A DNA stretch of 48,121 nt from an uncultured Lachnospiraceae bacterium (GTDB taxonomy: Bacteria > Bacillota > Clostridia > Lachnospirales > Lachnospiraceae): positions 1-48,121 of the forward strand of contig CAJTWM010000028.1 in assembly GCA_910579805.1 (NCBI GenBank). The letters are read 5' to 3'. This document shows positions 25,601 to 32,362 of the stretch, piece after piece. The translations under genes and the position numbers were made by a program. Every line of letters starts with the position of its first letter. Positions within the stretch are counted from its first letter, which is position 1. The notes beneath the pieces are model-generated. The model had not been told where the DNA came from. It saw only the letters and a list, made by a program, of their open reading frames with translations, and did no database searches.

Positions 25601-25756
25601 GATCTTATATAGGTCGCTGATCGTGCATAGCATCATAATACTTTTTACCCGGCGCCAGTCGATCGTATCCGCGATCTTCACAGCCTCCACATATTCGCCC
25701 TGCGCGATCAATGTTTTTATCTCTTCCGCCCTTATTCTATATTCAAACTTATCCAA
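22610..25756 (-). CDS. TPR / acidic-repeat / degenerate AAA+ protein
   Basis: 1048 aa cytoplasmic protein. Residues ~1-215 are TPR-like helices (KFEYRIRAEEIKTLIAQGEY, MLCTISDLYKINRRFEES). About 370-545 is an acidic repeat of 12-residue units (GYEEEPEDLEET). About 560-795 is Glu-rich and low in complexity. Residues ~799-1048 follow a CbbX/SpoVK-type AAA+ plan with a strand NIIVTGDD where Walker A should be (no GKT), a Walker B-like GALIIEG, and a sensor strand GIIVVITGTKK. Hence it is probably an ATPase-dead scaffold. The TTG at 25754-25756 has AGAGGTG 6 nt upstream and lies downstream of a promoter that overlaps the open ATG at 25858. A role with glgB is unknown. Confidence 0.7.
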   Translation of the reverse strand: MDKFEYRIRAEEIKTLIAQGEYVEAVKIADTIDWRRVKSIMMLCTISDLYKINRRFEESKELLLMAYERHPGGRTIVYSLCELSIKMEEYVQAIEYYKEFVQIAPRDSGRYILQYKLYEAQDVSLEERIAVLEELKKRDYREKWAYELAYLYHRIGLSTKCVEECDELALWFGEGKYVIKAMELKMLHQPLTPEQEKRYEMQMQGISIYERYEEDEEGPEEDAVLNAITTRIDSDELDDIHVKTLDMGQYNTINLQKELAASMKELLDDGSEVDESLENSGADSITKSIIAPLFENTEEIEAASQAALNTDVKRPSLVQEEVFFGETGEIGEMPEEDPYGDSEYREAAGGNFSYTEGTEGVADLEESEDLEERDYLEESEDPEETGYEEEPEYLEETGYEEEPEYLEESGYEEEPEDLEETGYEEEPEDLEETGYEEEPEDLEETGYEEEPEDLEESGYEEESGDLEERIYEEGPENFEKRIYDEGSTDLEEIIYDEDTDDLKEPAYEEEPEDLEEADDGEGFEDLRDVDDGEESEDLGETTANTSAAVMQQMREEAEKTSAQKEINSATYQILPEVPAPLAGMLSQEYDGQISLVVPEGEKVEKQITGQMSIQDILAEWERMKKDNEEKRKEDVRRRVKEQTGNMFAEFDESTRSGILAQLDELDAAVKEKEAQKEQVTYSEDEAEYTGEDTEESLQTDEGEILSEDSGELLLEESTEETAEESSGETGETEESTGEPAPLSAEETETSAEEEVTKEEGEETKAVKEESQERPAAKPAKKKTVPAREEDLEDIVDERMSLRQLTEEEKELFGAYIHTRKAKEQFIKSIDSISMAAYTGNIIVTGDDENDTRTLAKNLVREVQASDNNFSGRVAKISGASLNKKDVEATVSRMENGALIIEGAAKMSAETVSKLYKYLDHENKGIIVVITGTKKEINKFLKQNDTLKSCFTARFDIEALDDDALTAYGRKYAELMEYSIDELGMLALHTRISDMQTSTHIVNVAEVQEIVDEAIDHANRKNITHFFDILLAKRYDDEDMIILRERDFN
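24357..24640. repeat. 36-bp tandem coding repeat
   Basis: Seven well-kept copies of a 36-bp unit encode GYEEEPEDLEET-like blocks on the minus strand. Four diverged units extend to about 24200 (IYEEGPENFEKR, IYDEGSTDLEEI and so on). Copies in the middle are almost identical at DNA level, so copy number may vary between strains. Confidence 0.9.
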
Positions 25757-25829
25757 AGGTATCACCTCTATCCGCCGCTGCGGAACATCTTCTGTTTTTC
25801 TACATAATATCCCTATTTTTACTTTTCTA

Positions 25830-25858
25830 AGTTTAACATAGGCGAGTAGTAATGTCAA
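25830..25858 (-). promoter_or_regulatory. Promoter of the TPR-glgB unit
   Basis: The minus strand reads TTGACA (25853-25858), 17 nt, TAAACT (25830-25835, four of six). It would start transcription near 25823, 67 nt before the chosen TTG start. Confidence 0.55.
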
Positions 25859-25918
25859 AAAATAAAACCTTAAGATTTCTATACAAATTATAGTAAATGT
25901 AAAGAAAAGAGCAACGGA

Positions 25919-25966
25919 AAAAGATCATTATACTACAGGTATCCTCTGCCGGTACAATGATCTTTT
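25919..25966 (-). terminator. Intrinsic terminator after rsmA
   Basis: An 11-bp stem AAAAGATCATT / AATGATCTTTT flanks a 26-nt partly paired loop, and the minus-strand run of T follows into TTTTTCC. It lies 53 nt past the rsmA stop and ends the tatD-rsmA unit. Confidence 0.85.
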
Positions 25967-26018
25967 CTTTATCGTTTTTCTAAGCAGGTTTATCGGGCAA
26001 AGAGCAATCCCAGCAGAG

Positions 26019-26879
26019 TTATTTCATTAACAAATTGCTTAGCCGGGCAAACTGTTCTAAGGTCAAAGCTTCTCCCCTTACAGTAGCGGACAATCCCATC
26101 CGCTCAAGCGCCAAAAGGATCTCTTCTTTCGTAACTCCTAAATTTCCCGCGTTCAGCAATCCGTTTACCAATGTTTTCCTCCTTTGGTTAAAGGACGCCC
26201 TGATCAGGGAAAACAGATGTCTCTCATCCGTCGTTTCCACAGGCGGTTTCTTATATTTGGTCAGACGGATCACGGCGCTGCCCACACTCGGGCGAGGCAT
26301 AAAACAATTCGGCGGCACATTTGCCACAATTTCCGGTTTGGCATAATACTGAACTGCAAGAGACAGCGCCCCGTAGTCTTTCGTCCCCGGTCCCACCTGC
26401 ATGCGGTCCGCCACTTCTTTTTGTACCATAACGGTAATACTTTCTAACGGCACATGATTTTCAAAGAGTCCCATGATAATAGGCGTAGTAATATAATAGG
26501 GAAGATTCGCGACTACCTTGATTGGTTGTCCATGGTTCTTTTCTTCCGCGATTTTATTGATATCCACTTTTAATATATCTTCATTCATGATAGTCACATT
26601 ATCATATCCGGACAAGGTATCTTCTAAAATCGGGATCAGTGCCTTATCGATTTCCACGGCAATGACCTCTCTCGCATTTTCCGCCAAATACTGAGTCATA
26701 GTCCCGATTCCGGGTCCAATCTCCAGTACGCAGTCGTCTTTTCCTACCCCTGCAGAAGCAATGATCTTATCCAATACATGGGTATCGATCAGGAAATTCT
26801 GACCATACTTTTTTTGGAAATTAAAGTTATATTTTTGTAATATTTCTATCGTATTTGCCGGTATTCCTAAATTCGCCAT
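26019..26879 (-). CDS. rsmA: 16S rRNA dimethyladenosine transferase RsmA (KsgA)
   Basis: This enzyme dimethylates two adjacent adenines in helix 45 of 16S rRNA during 30S maturation. 286 aa Rossmann methyltransferase with KYGQNFLID, VLEIGPGIGTMTQYL (SAM motif I) and the catalytic VANLPYYITTPI. A C-terminal helical domain follows with SFNQRRKTL. The ATG at 26877-26879 is chosen, with AAAGGGAC 8 nt upstream. An ATG 14 codons earlier overlaps the tatD stop as ATGA but has no Shine-Dalgarno sequence. Confidence 0.95.
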   Translation of the reverse strand: MANLGIPANTIEILQKYNFNFQKKYGQNFLIDTHVLDKIIASAGVGKDDCVLEIGPGIGTMTQYLAENAREVIAVEIDKALIPILEDTLSGYDNVTIMNEDILKVDINKIAEEKNHGQPIKVVANLPYYITTPIIMGLFENHVPLESITVMVQKEVADRMQVGPGTKDYGALSLAVQYYAKPEIVANVPPNCFMPRPSVGSAVIRLTKYKKPPVETTDERHLFSLIRASFNQRRKTLVNGLLNAGNLGVTKEEILLALERMGLSATVRGEALTLEQFARLSNLLMK

Positions 26880-26917
26880 TAATCTGTCCCTTTCTGATAG
26901 ATCCGCTTTTCGCCGAA

Positions 26918-27694
26918 TCATTTATTTTTCTTTATGCCAAACAATCTCTTTGCATTTTGATTAGTCTCTTCAACGACCCTATCATAGTCTATCTTCTTTA
27001 TTTTCGCAATTTCTTCTGCAATGAGCGGAATATAAAGAGAGGAATTGCGTTCTCCCCTATGGGGTACAGGCGCAAGGTATGGGCTGTCCGTTTCCAAAAG
27101 AATCCTGTCTAAGGGGGCAAACTCCACGACTTCCTTTATCGCTTTCGCATTTTGAAAGGTTACGACGCCACCGATCCCTAAATAGAATCCCATGTCCAAA
27201 AACTCTCTGGCCATTTCCTTCGCATACGAAAAACAATGGATCACCCCGCCGATTTTTTCACAGTTCATTTCCTGCATGATCCGGAGCGTATCTTGCGCAG
27301 CGTCTCTGGAATGGACGATCACTGGGAGTTTCTTTGCTTCTGCTAAGTTGATCTGACGGCGAAACCATTTTTTCTGTATATCCCTTTCCGGCTCATCCCA
27401 ATAATAGTCCAAGCCGATCTCCCCTACGGCAATGATCTTAGGCCTGCTGCACTGCTCCGCCAGCCATTCAAATTTTTCTTCATCCAATTCGCCTGTTTCA
27501 CTGGGATGTACACCTGCCGCCCCATAGATAAAAGCGTATTTTTCCGTCAGCGCAAGCGTCTTTTGGGTAGAAGCAAGATCCGCCCCCACATTTATAATAT
27601 ATTCCACCCCGCTTTCCGGCATCGCCGCAAGTAAGGTTTCCCTGTCTTCATCAAATTTAACGTCATCATAATGGGCATGGCTTTCAAATATCAT
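26918..27694 (-). CDS. tatD: TatD family metal-dependent hydrolase
   Basis: 258 aa TIM-barrel hydrolase with ESHAHYDDVKFD at the start (two metal-binding His), GEIGLDYYWDEPERDIQK (Glu) and LLETDSPYLAP (Asp). Members are 3'-5' DNA exonucleases or phosphoesterases; the substrate is not proven here. GGACG lies about 10 nt before the ATG. The tatD-rsmA order is common in Firmicutes. It is divergent from tRNA-Lys. Confidence 0.93.
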   Translation of the reverse strand: MIFESHAHYDDVKFDEDRETLLAAMPESGVEYIINVGADLASTQKTLALTEKYAFIYGAAGVHPSETGELDEEKFEWLAEQCSRPKIIAVGEIGLDYYWDEPERDIQKKWFRRQINLAEAKKLPVIVHSRDAAQDTLRIMQEMNCEKIGGVIHCFSYAKEMAREFLDMGFYLGIGGVVTFQNAKAIKEVVEFAPLDRILLETDSPYLAPVPHRGERNSSLYIPLIAEEIAKIKKIDYDRVVEETNQNAKRLFGIKKNK

Positions 27695-27818
27695 TTTTCA
27701 GTTCGTCCTTTCTATAAAAATATTAAAGATGGTACATAGAAAATTCCTTGATTTTTTGGCTTTTTTCGTGTTTTTAGAACGGTTATTAATTTTATATTAA
27801 ATTTTTTTAAAAAAACTA

Positions 27819-27847
27819 TTGCAAACTCATAAGTATTATACTATAAT
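27819..27847 (+). promoter_or_regulatory. Promoter of tRNA-Lys
   Basis: TTGCAA (27819-27824), 17 nt, TATAAT (27842-27847), 23 nt before the tRNA 5' end. Confidence 0.85.
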
Positions 27848-27869
27848 AACTCTTGCGTTGTAAATATGC

Positions 27870-27942
27870 GCACCGCTAGCTCAGTTGGTAGAGCACCTGA
27901 CTCTTAATCAGGGTGTCCAGGGTTCGAGCCCCTGGCGGTGCA
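27870..27942 (+). tRNA. tRNA-Lys(CUU)
   Basis: A 73-nt cloverleaf. The acceptor arm is GCACCGC paired with GCGGTGC, with discriminator A. The D arm is GCTC-AGTTGGTA-GAGC. The anticodon stem is CCTGA / TCAGG with loop CTCTTAA, so the anticodon is CTT (reads AAG). The T arm contains GGTTCGAGCCC. CCA is not encoded. Confidence 0.97.
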
Positions 27943-28021
27943 TCAAAGGACTGTTTTTGAGAACGTTGCATTCTTGGGGACGGTTCTTTTTTTGCTAAAA
28001 TTTTATTTATACACAAAATTT

Positions 28022-28067
28022 ATGCCGTTTTTATCCTGTGAAACTCCGCACCGGATAAAAACGGCAT
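28022..28067. terminator. Bidirectional terminator between tRNA-Lys and the ROK gene
   Basis: A perfect 15-bp stem (ATGCCGTTTTTATCC and its complement) with a 16-nt loop. On the plus strand it is followed by GATTTTTTA. On the minus strand it follows the ROK stop codon by 21 nt. A weaker GAAC / GTTC hairpin with a T7 run lies at 27960-27995, just after the tRNA. Confidence 0.85.
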
Positions 28068-28088
28068 GATTTTTTATATAGCTGATCT

Positions 28089-28961
28089 CTAATTTTTCAG
28101 CGCCGATTCCGCCAGTTTCAAGCACCCTAAAATCCCTTGGTTATCTCTCAGGCTTGACGGTACGATGAAATAATCTAAATTTTTCAATTCCTTGGTTTTA
28201 ATATAACCGTTCATCATCTTCGCAAACTGCGCGCGGATCAATGGAAATAACTGTTTCTGATGCATCACTCCGCCGCCCAGCACGATCCGTTTCGGCGATA
28301 CCGTAAGCGTATAATTTACCAACGCCTGCGCAATATAAAAAGCCTCTAATTCCCACACGTCTTCTCTATCTGCCAGCGTATCTGCCTTGGCGCCATAACG
28401 TTCTTCTATTGCCGGACCACTGGCAAGCCCCTCAAAACAATTGTCATGAAACGGGCATTTTCCTGCATAAGTATCGGATGGATGTTTTGCCAGAAGAATA
28501 TGCCCCGCTTCCGGATGCAGCATACCATGCAAAAGTCTGTTTTCCACAAAGATCCCTACTCCGACGCCGGTTCCTATCGTGATATACATACTGGCGTCCA
28601 ATCCCTTGGTAATGCCGAAGCTGGCCTCGCCAAGCGCCGCTGCATTGGTATCCGTATCAAATTTGATCGGGCAATATAATCTTTTTGCAAAATTCCCTAC
28701 CAGATTATAGTTTGTCCACGCTTTTTTAGGCGTAGACGTAATATATCCGTAAGTCGATGACGACTCATGCAGATCAATAGGGCCAAAGCTGCCTATGCCG
28801 AGCGCATCTATGTTATTCTTACTAAAATATTCTATCATCTCCGGCATACTGTCCGCTGGAGTTAATGTGGGAATCGATATTTTTTCAAAAATATTTCCCT
28901 TCTCGTCCCCGATCGCACATACCATTTTCGTTCCGCCTGCTTCCAATGCACCAAGTCTCAT
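28089..28961 (-). CDS. ROK family fructokinase
   Basis: This protein phosphorylates a hexose, most likely fructose, with ATP in the cytoplasm. 290 aa: N-terminal phosphate loop LGALEAGGTKMVCAIG, sugar site GIGSFGPID, catalytic Asp in FDTDTNAAALGEA, the motif GTGVGVGIF, and a zinc site His ... CPFHDNCFEGLASGPA as in Bacillus fructokinases (YdhR/GmuE type). The ATG at 28961 has GGAGG 8 nt upstream. An ATG two codons earlier is too close to it. It follows the Fur-type regulator by 15 nt and so shares its transcript. Confidence 0.88.
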   Translation of the reverse strand: MRLGALEAGGTKMVCAIGDEKGNIFEKISIPTLTPADSMPEMIEYFSKNNIDALGIGSFGPIDLHESSSTYGYITSTPKKAWTNYNLVGNFAKRLYCPIKFDTDTNAAALGEASFGITKGLDASMYITIGTGVGVGIFVENRLLHGMLHPEAGHILLAKHPSDTYAGKCPFHDNCFEGLASGPAIEERYGAKADTLADREDVWELEAFYIAQALVNYTLTVSPKRIVLGGGVMHQKQLFPLIRAQFAKMMNGYIKTKELKNLDYFIVPSSLRDNQGILGCLKLAESALKN

Positions 28962-28976
28962 ATTCATATCCTCCCT

Positions 28977-29441
28977 TTATTCCGTCTGCGAAAAATCTTC
29001 CGAACCGTTTCCTTCATTTTTACATCGGTCACAATATCCGTATATCTCCAGTTTATGACTGGTCACCGTAAAATTTTCATCCGAAGTTGAAACTTTTATA
29101 TGCTCAAAGGGACATACTTTTAGCGGCACCAGCTTATGGCATTTCAGGCAAATCGCATAATGCTTATGTTTGCCGTGATTCCATTCATAAACGGCCGTGT
29201 CTTCTCCCATTAACGTGGACTTACTTACAAACCCTTTTTCCTCAAATACCGCCAACGAACGATATACCGTAGAAACGGCATAATTGGCCCGGCTGTCTTC
29301 TTTGGCAATACGGTTATAAATCTCTATTGCACTGAGCGGTCTTTCCGCGCTCATCAGGATACGGCAGACGTCCTCCCTCTGTTTTGTTTTTTTTATTCCT
29401 TCCGGCCAAATATTTTCCATATCTTTCATCATGCTACCCAT
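28977..29441 (-). CDS. Fur family metal-responsive repressor
   Basis: 154 aa. The N-terminal winged helix has the recognition helix VSTVYRSLAVFEEKG, and the C-terminal dimer domain has HGKHKHYAICLKCHKL and GYCDRC, two CxxC pairs that hold structural zinc. The metal sensed (zinc, iron or manganese) cannot be told from sequence. The first ATG (29441) and the ATG three codons later (29432) are both possible; upstream GGGG/GGG is weak. It lies between a metal-transporter-like gene and a fructokinase, and probably controls the operator at 30524-30554. Confidence 0.88.
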   Translation of the reverse strand: MGSMMKDMENIWPEGIKKTKQREDVCRILMSAERPLSAIEIYNRIAKEDSRANYAVSTVYRSLAVFEEKGFVSKSTLMGEDTAVYEWNHGKHKHYAICLKCHKLVPLKVCPFEHIKVSTSDENFTVTSHKLEIYGYCDRCKNEGNGSEDFSQTE

Positions 29442-29553
29442 CTGCCCCGCCGGACTTTCTTTCGCTTTCCCGTTACATCTGCGGAATCTCTTCCCGCAGT
29501 TCCCGCCATGCCGCCTATAAGGCGCGCTTTTGTCCGGCCAATGATACTCTTGT
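29442..29553. other. Spacer with two hairpins before the Fur gene
   Basis: ctgcgg / ccgcag and gcgcc-ttata-ggcg(g)c hairpins fill the space between transporter stop and regulator start. No T-run follows, so read-through is expected. The last part, minus GCAGATGGGTAGCATG, resembles a decayed SD-carrying repeat (GCAGATGGGAGTTAGC). Confidence 0.4.
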
Positions 29554-30426
29554 TTAGATCTGCAATCCGATGCACTCTATTATTATACCTGCAACGGTTC
29601 CGATTGTATATAACAGCAGGACAATTTTTATATTTTCTTTTGGATGGAGGTTTTCCTTAAACAATACCAAAATACCGACCCCCGCCCCCACTAAAAGTCC
29701 GGCAAGCATAGCGCCCGTACTCATTAATCCCTCTAAATAGAGCTGGGTCACGACTACCGACGCCGCGCAGTTCGGAATCAGGCCGGCCAGTCCGGAAAGC
29801 AGCGGGCCTGCATACGGTCTGTTCAGGATCAACGCGGAAATCCTATCCTCCCCGATCAGTTCTACCGCCCCGTTTAATACCAAAGATATGGTAAAAATAA
29901 ACGCAATGATTTGAAAAGTGTGGGAGCACGCCGATTGAAAAAGACCTTTTTCACAATGACAATGATCCTGCTCGCATAAATGCCCGATATGTGTTTCGTC
30001 TTCCTGTCCGTCCGCCTCTTTTTTGCGGCTTCTTGTGAAAGCGTCGATCAGTAATCCCGCCAACACGCCGATAAACAGTTTCAGCCCTAAAATTTTAAAG
30101 ACGACGACCGGATCTGTCCTCTCTGAAATAAGAATGGGCAGCATTTCATCGGACGTCGATAAAAATATGGCGATCAGCGTTCCTAAAGTAATCACTCTTC
30201 CCGCATACAGATTTGCAGCCGCCGCTGAAAATCCGCACTGTGGGAAAATTCCAAGGACGCCTCCCAAAAGCGGGCCAAATTTTCCTGAAGCCTTTACGAT
30301 CTTTTTTGACCGCTCCCTCATTTTATGCTCCATATATTCCATTGCCAAATAAGCCAGAAATAAAAATGGTAAAATCTTTAAAGAATCTATCAAAGTGTCC
30401 GTTACTATATCAAGAAATAGGTTCAT
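29554..30426 (-). CDS. ArsP_2-type putative metal exporter
   Basis: 290 aa integral membrane protein with about eight to ten hydrophobic segments in two related halves: FPQCGFSAAAANLYAGRVI and IPNCAASVVVTQLYLEG. Each half has a Cys in a polar kink, as in the family annotated as putative manganese or arsenic exporter (PF11449 type). A cytoplasmic loop EQDHCHCEKGLFQSACSH is rich in His and Cys, fitting metal contact. It is first in the unit with the Fur-type regulator and sits directly behind the operator/promoter at 30524-30584. The substrate is unknown. Confidence 0.8.
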   Translation of the reverse strand: MNLFLDIVTDTLIDSLKILPFLFLAYLAMEYMEHKMRERSKKIVKASGKFGPLLGGVLGIFPQCGFSAAAANLYAGRVITLGTLIAIFLSTSDEMLPILISERTDPVVVFKILGLKLFIGVLAGLLIDAFTRSRKKEADGQEDETHIGHLCEQDHCHCEKGLFQSACSHTFQIIAFIFTISLVLNGAVELIGEDRISALILNRPYAGPLLSGLAGLIPNCAASVVVTQLYLEGLMSTGAMLAGLLVGAGVGILVLFKENLHPKENIKIVLLLYTIGTVAGIIIECIGLQI

Positions 30427-30523
30427 TTTCTTCCCGTCTCCATACTCTTACTGCATACAGGCCATCGCACACGTTTCCGGTCATGTCTGCTGCTGTGGGT
30501 AAGCCGCCGGAAATGTACTTACT

Positions 30524-30584
30524 ATAACTGCAATTGCAATTCATTTGCAGTTATTAAGTGTAACATATTCCTATCTCTTGTCAA
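30524..30584 (-). promoter_or_regulatory. Promoter with operator-like inverted repeat
   Basis: The minus strand reads TTGACA (30579-30584), 16 nt, TACACT (30557-30562). Overlapping the start site is ATAACTGCAA-11 nt-TTGCAGTTAT (30524-30554), a perfect 10-bp inverted repeat with an inner TTGCAATT. Its place suits repression by the Fur-type regulator encoded in the same unit. Confidence 0.7.
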
Positions 30585-30630
30585 GCCTAAATTTCCGCTT
30601 TTCCTCGATATTGTTTCATTAATATTTCAT

Positions 30631-30655
30631 ACGCTAACTCCCGTTTGCCTGCTTT
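30631..30655 (-). repeat. SD-carrying repeat, half copy without a gene
   Basis: The minus strand reads AAAGCAGGCAAACGGGAGTTAGCGT: only half of the palindrome plus the GGGAGTTAGC box. The ATG that follows reads MKY and stops. The half repeat also supplies the TAA stop codon of the gene at 30654-31016. Confidence 0.65.
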
Positions 30656-31016
30656 AGCCATCTATAGAAAAATATTGTAAATCCTCAAATTCATCGTCAA
30701 AAAATTCAAATGTAAATATATGCGCATTGTCAAATGATTGTTCAACATAGTTTACCTGCCCGTTTTCATAGTTAATAACAGGCTTACCCAGCTTCTCCTT
30801 TATTTCATCACGGCTAAAACTACCAAAAACTTTTGTAATATCAGGCATCATGAAATCTATTATTGAATGAAGATGCGTATCATATTTCCCGGATATTAGC
30901 TCTACCTGTTCCATATAGCCTTCCTCAGGTTCTTCATCCCAAACAAAAACCAATCCATTATATTCAAGTACAAACTGCTCTGACTCTTTATTAAATTCCA
31001 TAATAAATTCCTTCAT
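30654..31016 (-). CDS. Small acidic protein of unknown function
   Basis: 120 aa, acidic, soluble, mixed helix and strand, with no recognised domain: EYNGLVFVWDEEPEEGY, then KYDTHLHSIIDFMMPDITKV, then HIFTFEFFDDEFEDLQYF. The composition recalls small intracellular immunity or sensor proteins, but no family is claimed. GGGAGGG lies about 11 nt before the ATG at 31016; ATGs at 31046 and 31001 are alternatives. It follows the ArsR-type regulator by 36 nt. Its stop codon and last codons lie in a truncated repeat element, so the native C-terminus may have been longer. Confidence 0.55.
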   Translation of the reverse strand: MKEFIMEFNKESEQFVLEYNGLVFVWDEEPEEGYMEQVELISGKYDTHLHSIIDFMMPDITKVFGSFSRDEIKEKLGKPVINYENGQVNYVEQSFDNAHIFTFEFFDDEFEDLQYFSIDG

Positions 31017-31052
31017 ATATTTTAATTCCCTCCCGGCTGCCTTCATCCAATA

Positions 31053-32192
31053 TCATATACCTAACAATATCTTCCTGCTATACGCAAAAACTTCCTCCAA
31101 CGCTTTTTTATTGGCCGAATAATAAATACGGTTGTCCGCCCGCTTTAATTCCACAAGCCCCGCTGCCAACAGCGCATTCATATGATGGGAAACCGTGGCT
31201 GTAGTCAGATTCAGATGCTTTGCAAGTTCACTGCCATACGCCTCCTTATCCCTGATATAAGAAAGGATCTCAAATTTACTCTTGTCCCCTAATAATTTCA
31301 ATACCTGCATCACATAATTTTCATATCCCGCATCCTCATGGGTGCGGCTTGACCGAATATCAAAATCATCGCCGAAAAGGATACCGAATTTCACGATATC
31401 CGGCTGTTTATAAGTTCCGTCTTCTTCCAATTCGGTGTGCAGTGAAATCACATTAGGGGCAAATATACTTGGATATAAGTGGAAACCGAACGGACTGTCC
31501 CCCATATCGATTTCCGCCCTTTTCCGTATATATGCGGTAGGAGATTTCCCTCCCAGCTCTTTTGTCCAATAACGGTAAAACTGCTCCGCCATTTCCAAAA
31601 GCTCTTTTTCAAAACTTTTTAGGACTAAGACCATCTTTTCCACCAGCGCCAGCACCTTGGCCTGATGTTCCTTCCGGTCGACAAACACTTTTTGGATCTT
31701 CCATTTTTCTTCCTCTTTGATATCCATTTTCATCAAATAAGAAATAACTTCAAACGGCTCTTCCGCTTTTTTCCGTTCTTCCCGATCCTGTATCAGTTCC
31801 GTGAAATTCTGCAAACAGCCCCAAAATTTTTCACAATATTCTTTTTGTGAAAGCCCATCCAGATATTTTCCGTATTCCGCAGTATCCTGAAAACTCATAT
31901 CCATGGAATCGTCCCATAGGATTGCAAGATTTCCGGCACAGCTTAACCGGGTGTCCCCTTGCGTTTCAAAATAATACCTGATCTCCTCCTTCTCCTTTAC
32001 AAATGCCTTTTTTGCGCACTCTTCGATCCGTTCCAACAGTTCGAACTTCCGTATCCCCTCTTGAAACGGACTTGCATATTTTTTATTGAGAGATTCCTTC
32101 AACTCGGCATATTTTCCACCTTGTCCCAAATGCCGCAATAAGGAGACGCTCTCCGTTATATAATTCACTTCTCTTCCAATCGTTTCCAGCAT
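31053..32192 (-). CDS. ArsR-type transcriptional regulator with long N-terminal domain
   Basis: 379 aa. The C-terminal ~85 residues are a winged helix of ArsR type: LLGDKSKFEILSYIRDKEAY, SELAKHLNLTTATVSHHMNA and LVELKRADNRIYYSANKKA. The N-terminal ~290 residues are helical and of a type often fused to ArsR helices in Firmicutes; they probably bind a ligand. The ATG at 32192 has AGGAAC 7 nt upstream; the frame is open to a GTG at 32240 without a signal. It follows the MFS gene on the same strand, separated by repeat copy B, and probably represses from the twin palindromes at 33879-33961. Confidence 0.8.
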   Translation of the reverse strand: MLETIGREVNYITESVSLLRHLGQGGKYAELKESLNKKYASPFQEGIRKFELLERIEECAKKAFVKEKEEIRYYFETQGDTRLSCAGNLAILWDDSMDMSFQDTAEYGKYLDGLSQKEYCEKFWGCLQNFTELIQDREERKKAEEPFEVISYLMKMDIKEEEKWKIQKVFVDRKEHQAKVLALVEKMVLVLKSFEKELLEMAEQFYRYWTKELGGKSPTAYIRKRAEIDMGDSPFGFHLYPSIFAPNVISLHTELEEDGTYKQPDIVKFGILFGDDFDIRSSRTHEDAGYENYVMQVLKLLGDKSKFEILSYIRDKEAYGSELAKHLNLTTATVSHHMNALLAAGLVELKRADNRIYYSANKKALEEVFAYSRKILLGI

Positions 32193-32237
32193 GACTGTTC
32201 CTGTTCTTTCATAAAATTTCAAACCAGATTTTTCAAA

Positions 32238-32345
32238 CACGCACTGGTGTCTTGTTGATATTTAGCAAAACTACGCAGGATATTCGTTCATCTGCAAGGC
32301 AGATTTTCGACGGCGCAGCGGTGGCTACGACTAGAAAATCTAACG
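32238..32345. repeat. Intergenic repeat, copy B (pairs with 948-1049)
   Basis: Same element as 948-1049 in the same orientation. ttgatatttagcaaaactac is shared apart from one base, followed by matching blocks up to gaaaat(c)t. Here it lies between an MFS exporter and an ArsR-type regulator. Confidence 0.7.
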
Positions 32346-32362
32346 CCGCAAGTTTCCTGACC

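Noticed and set aside
25919..25966. Long inverted repeat as an attachment site or mobile element end
   Set aside because: Position just after rsmA, with T-run on the right side, explains it as a terminator.
26879..26921. Upstream ATG of rsmA overlapping the tatD stop as ATGA
   Set aside because: It would suit translational coupling, but no SD lies before it, whereas the ATG 14 codons later has AAAGGGAC and gives the usual N-terminus.
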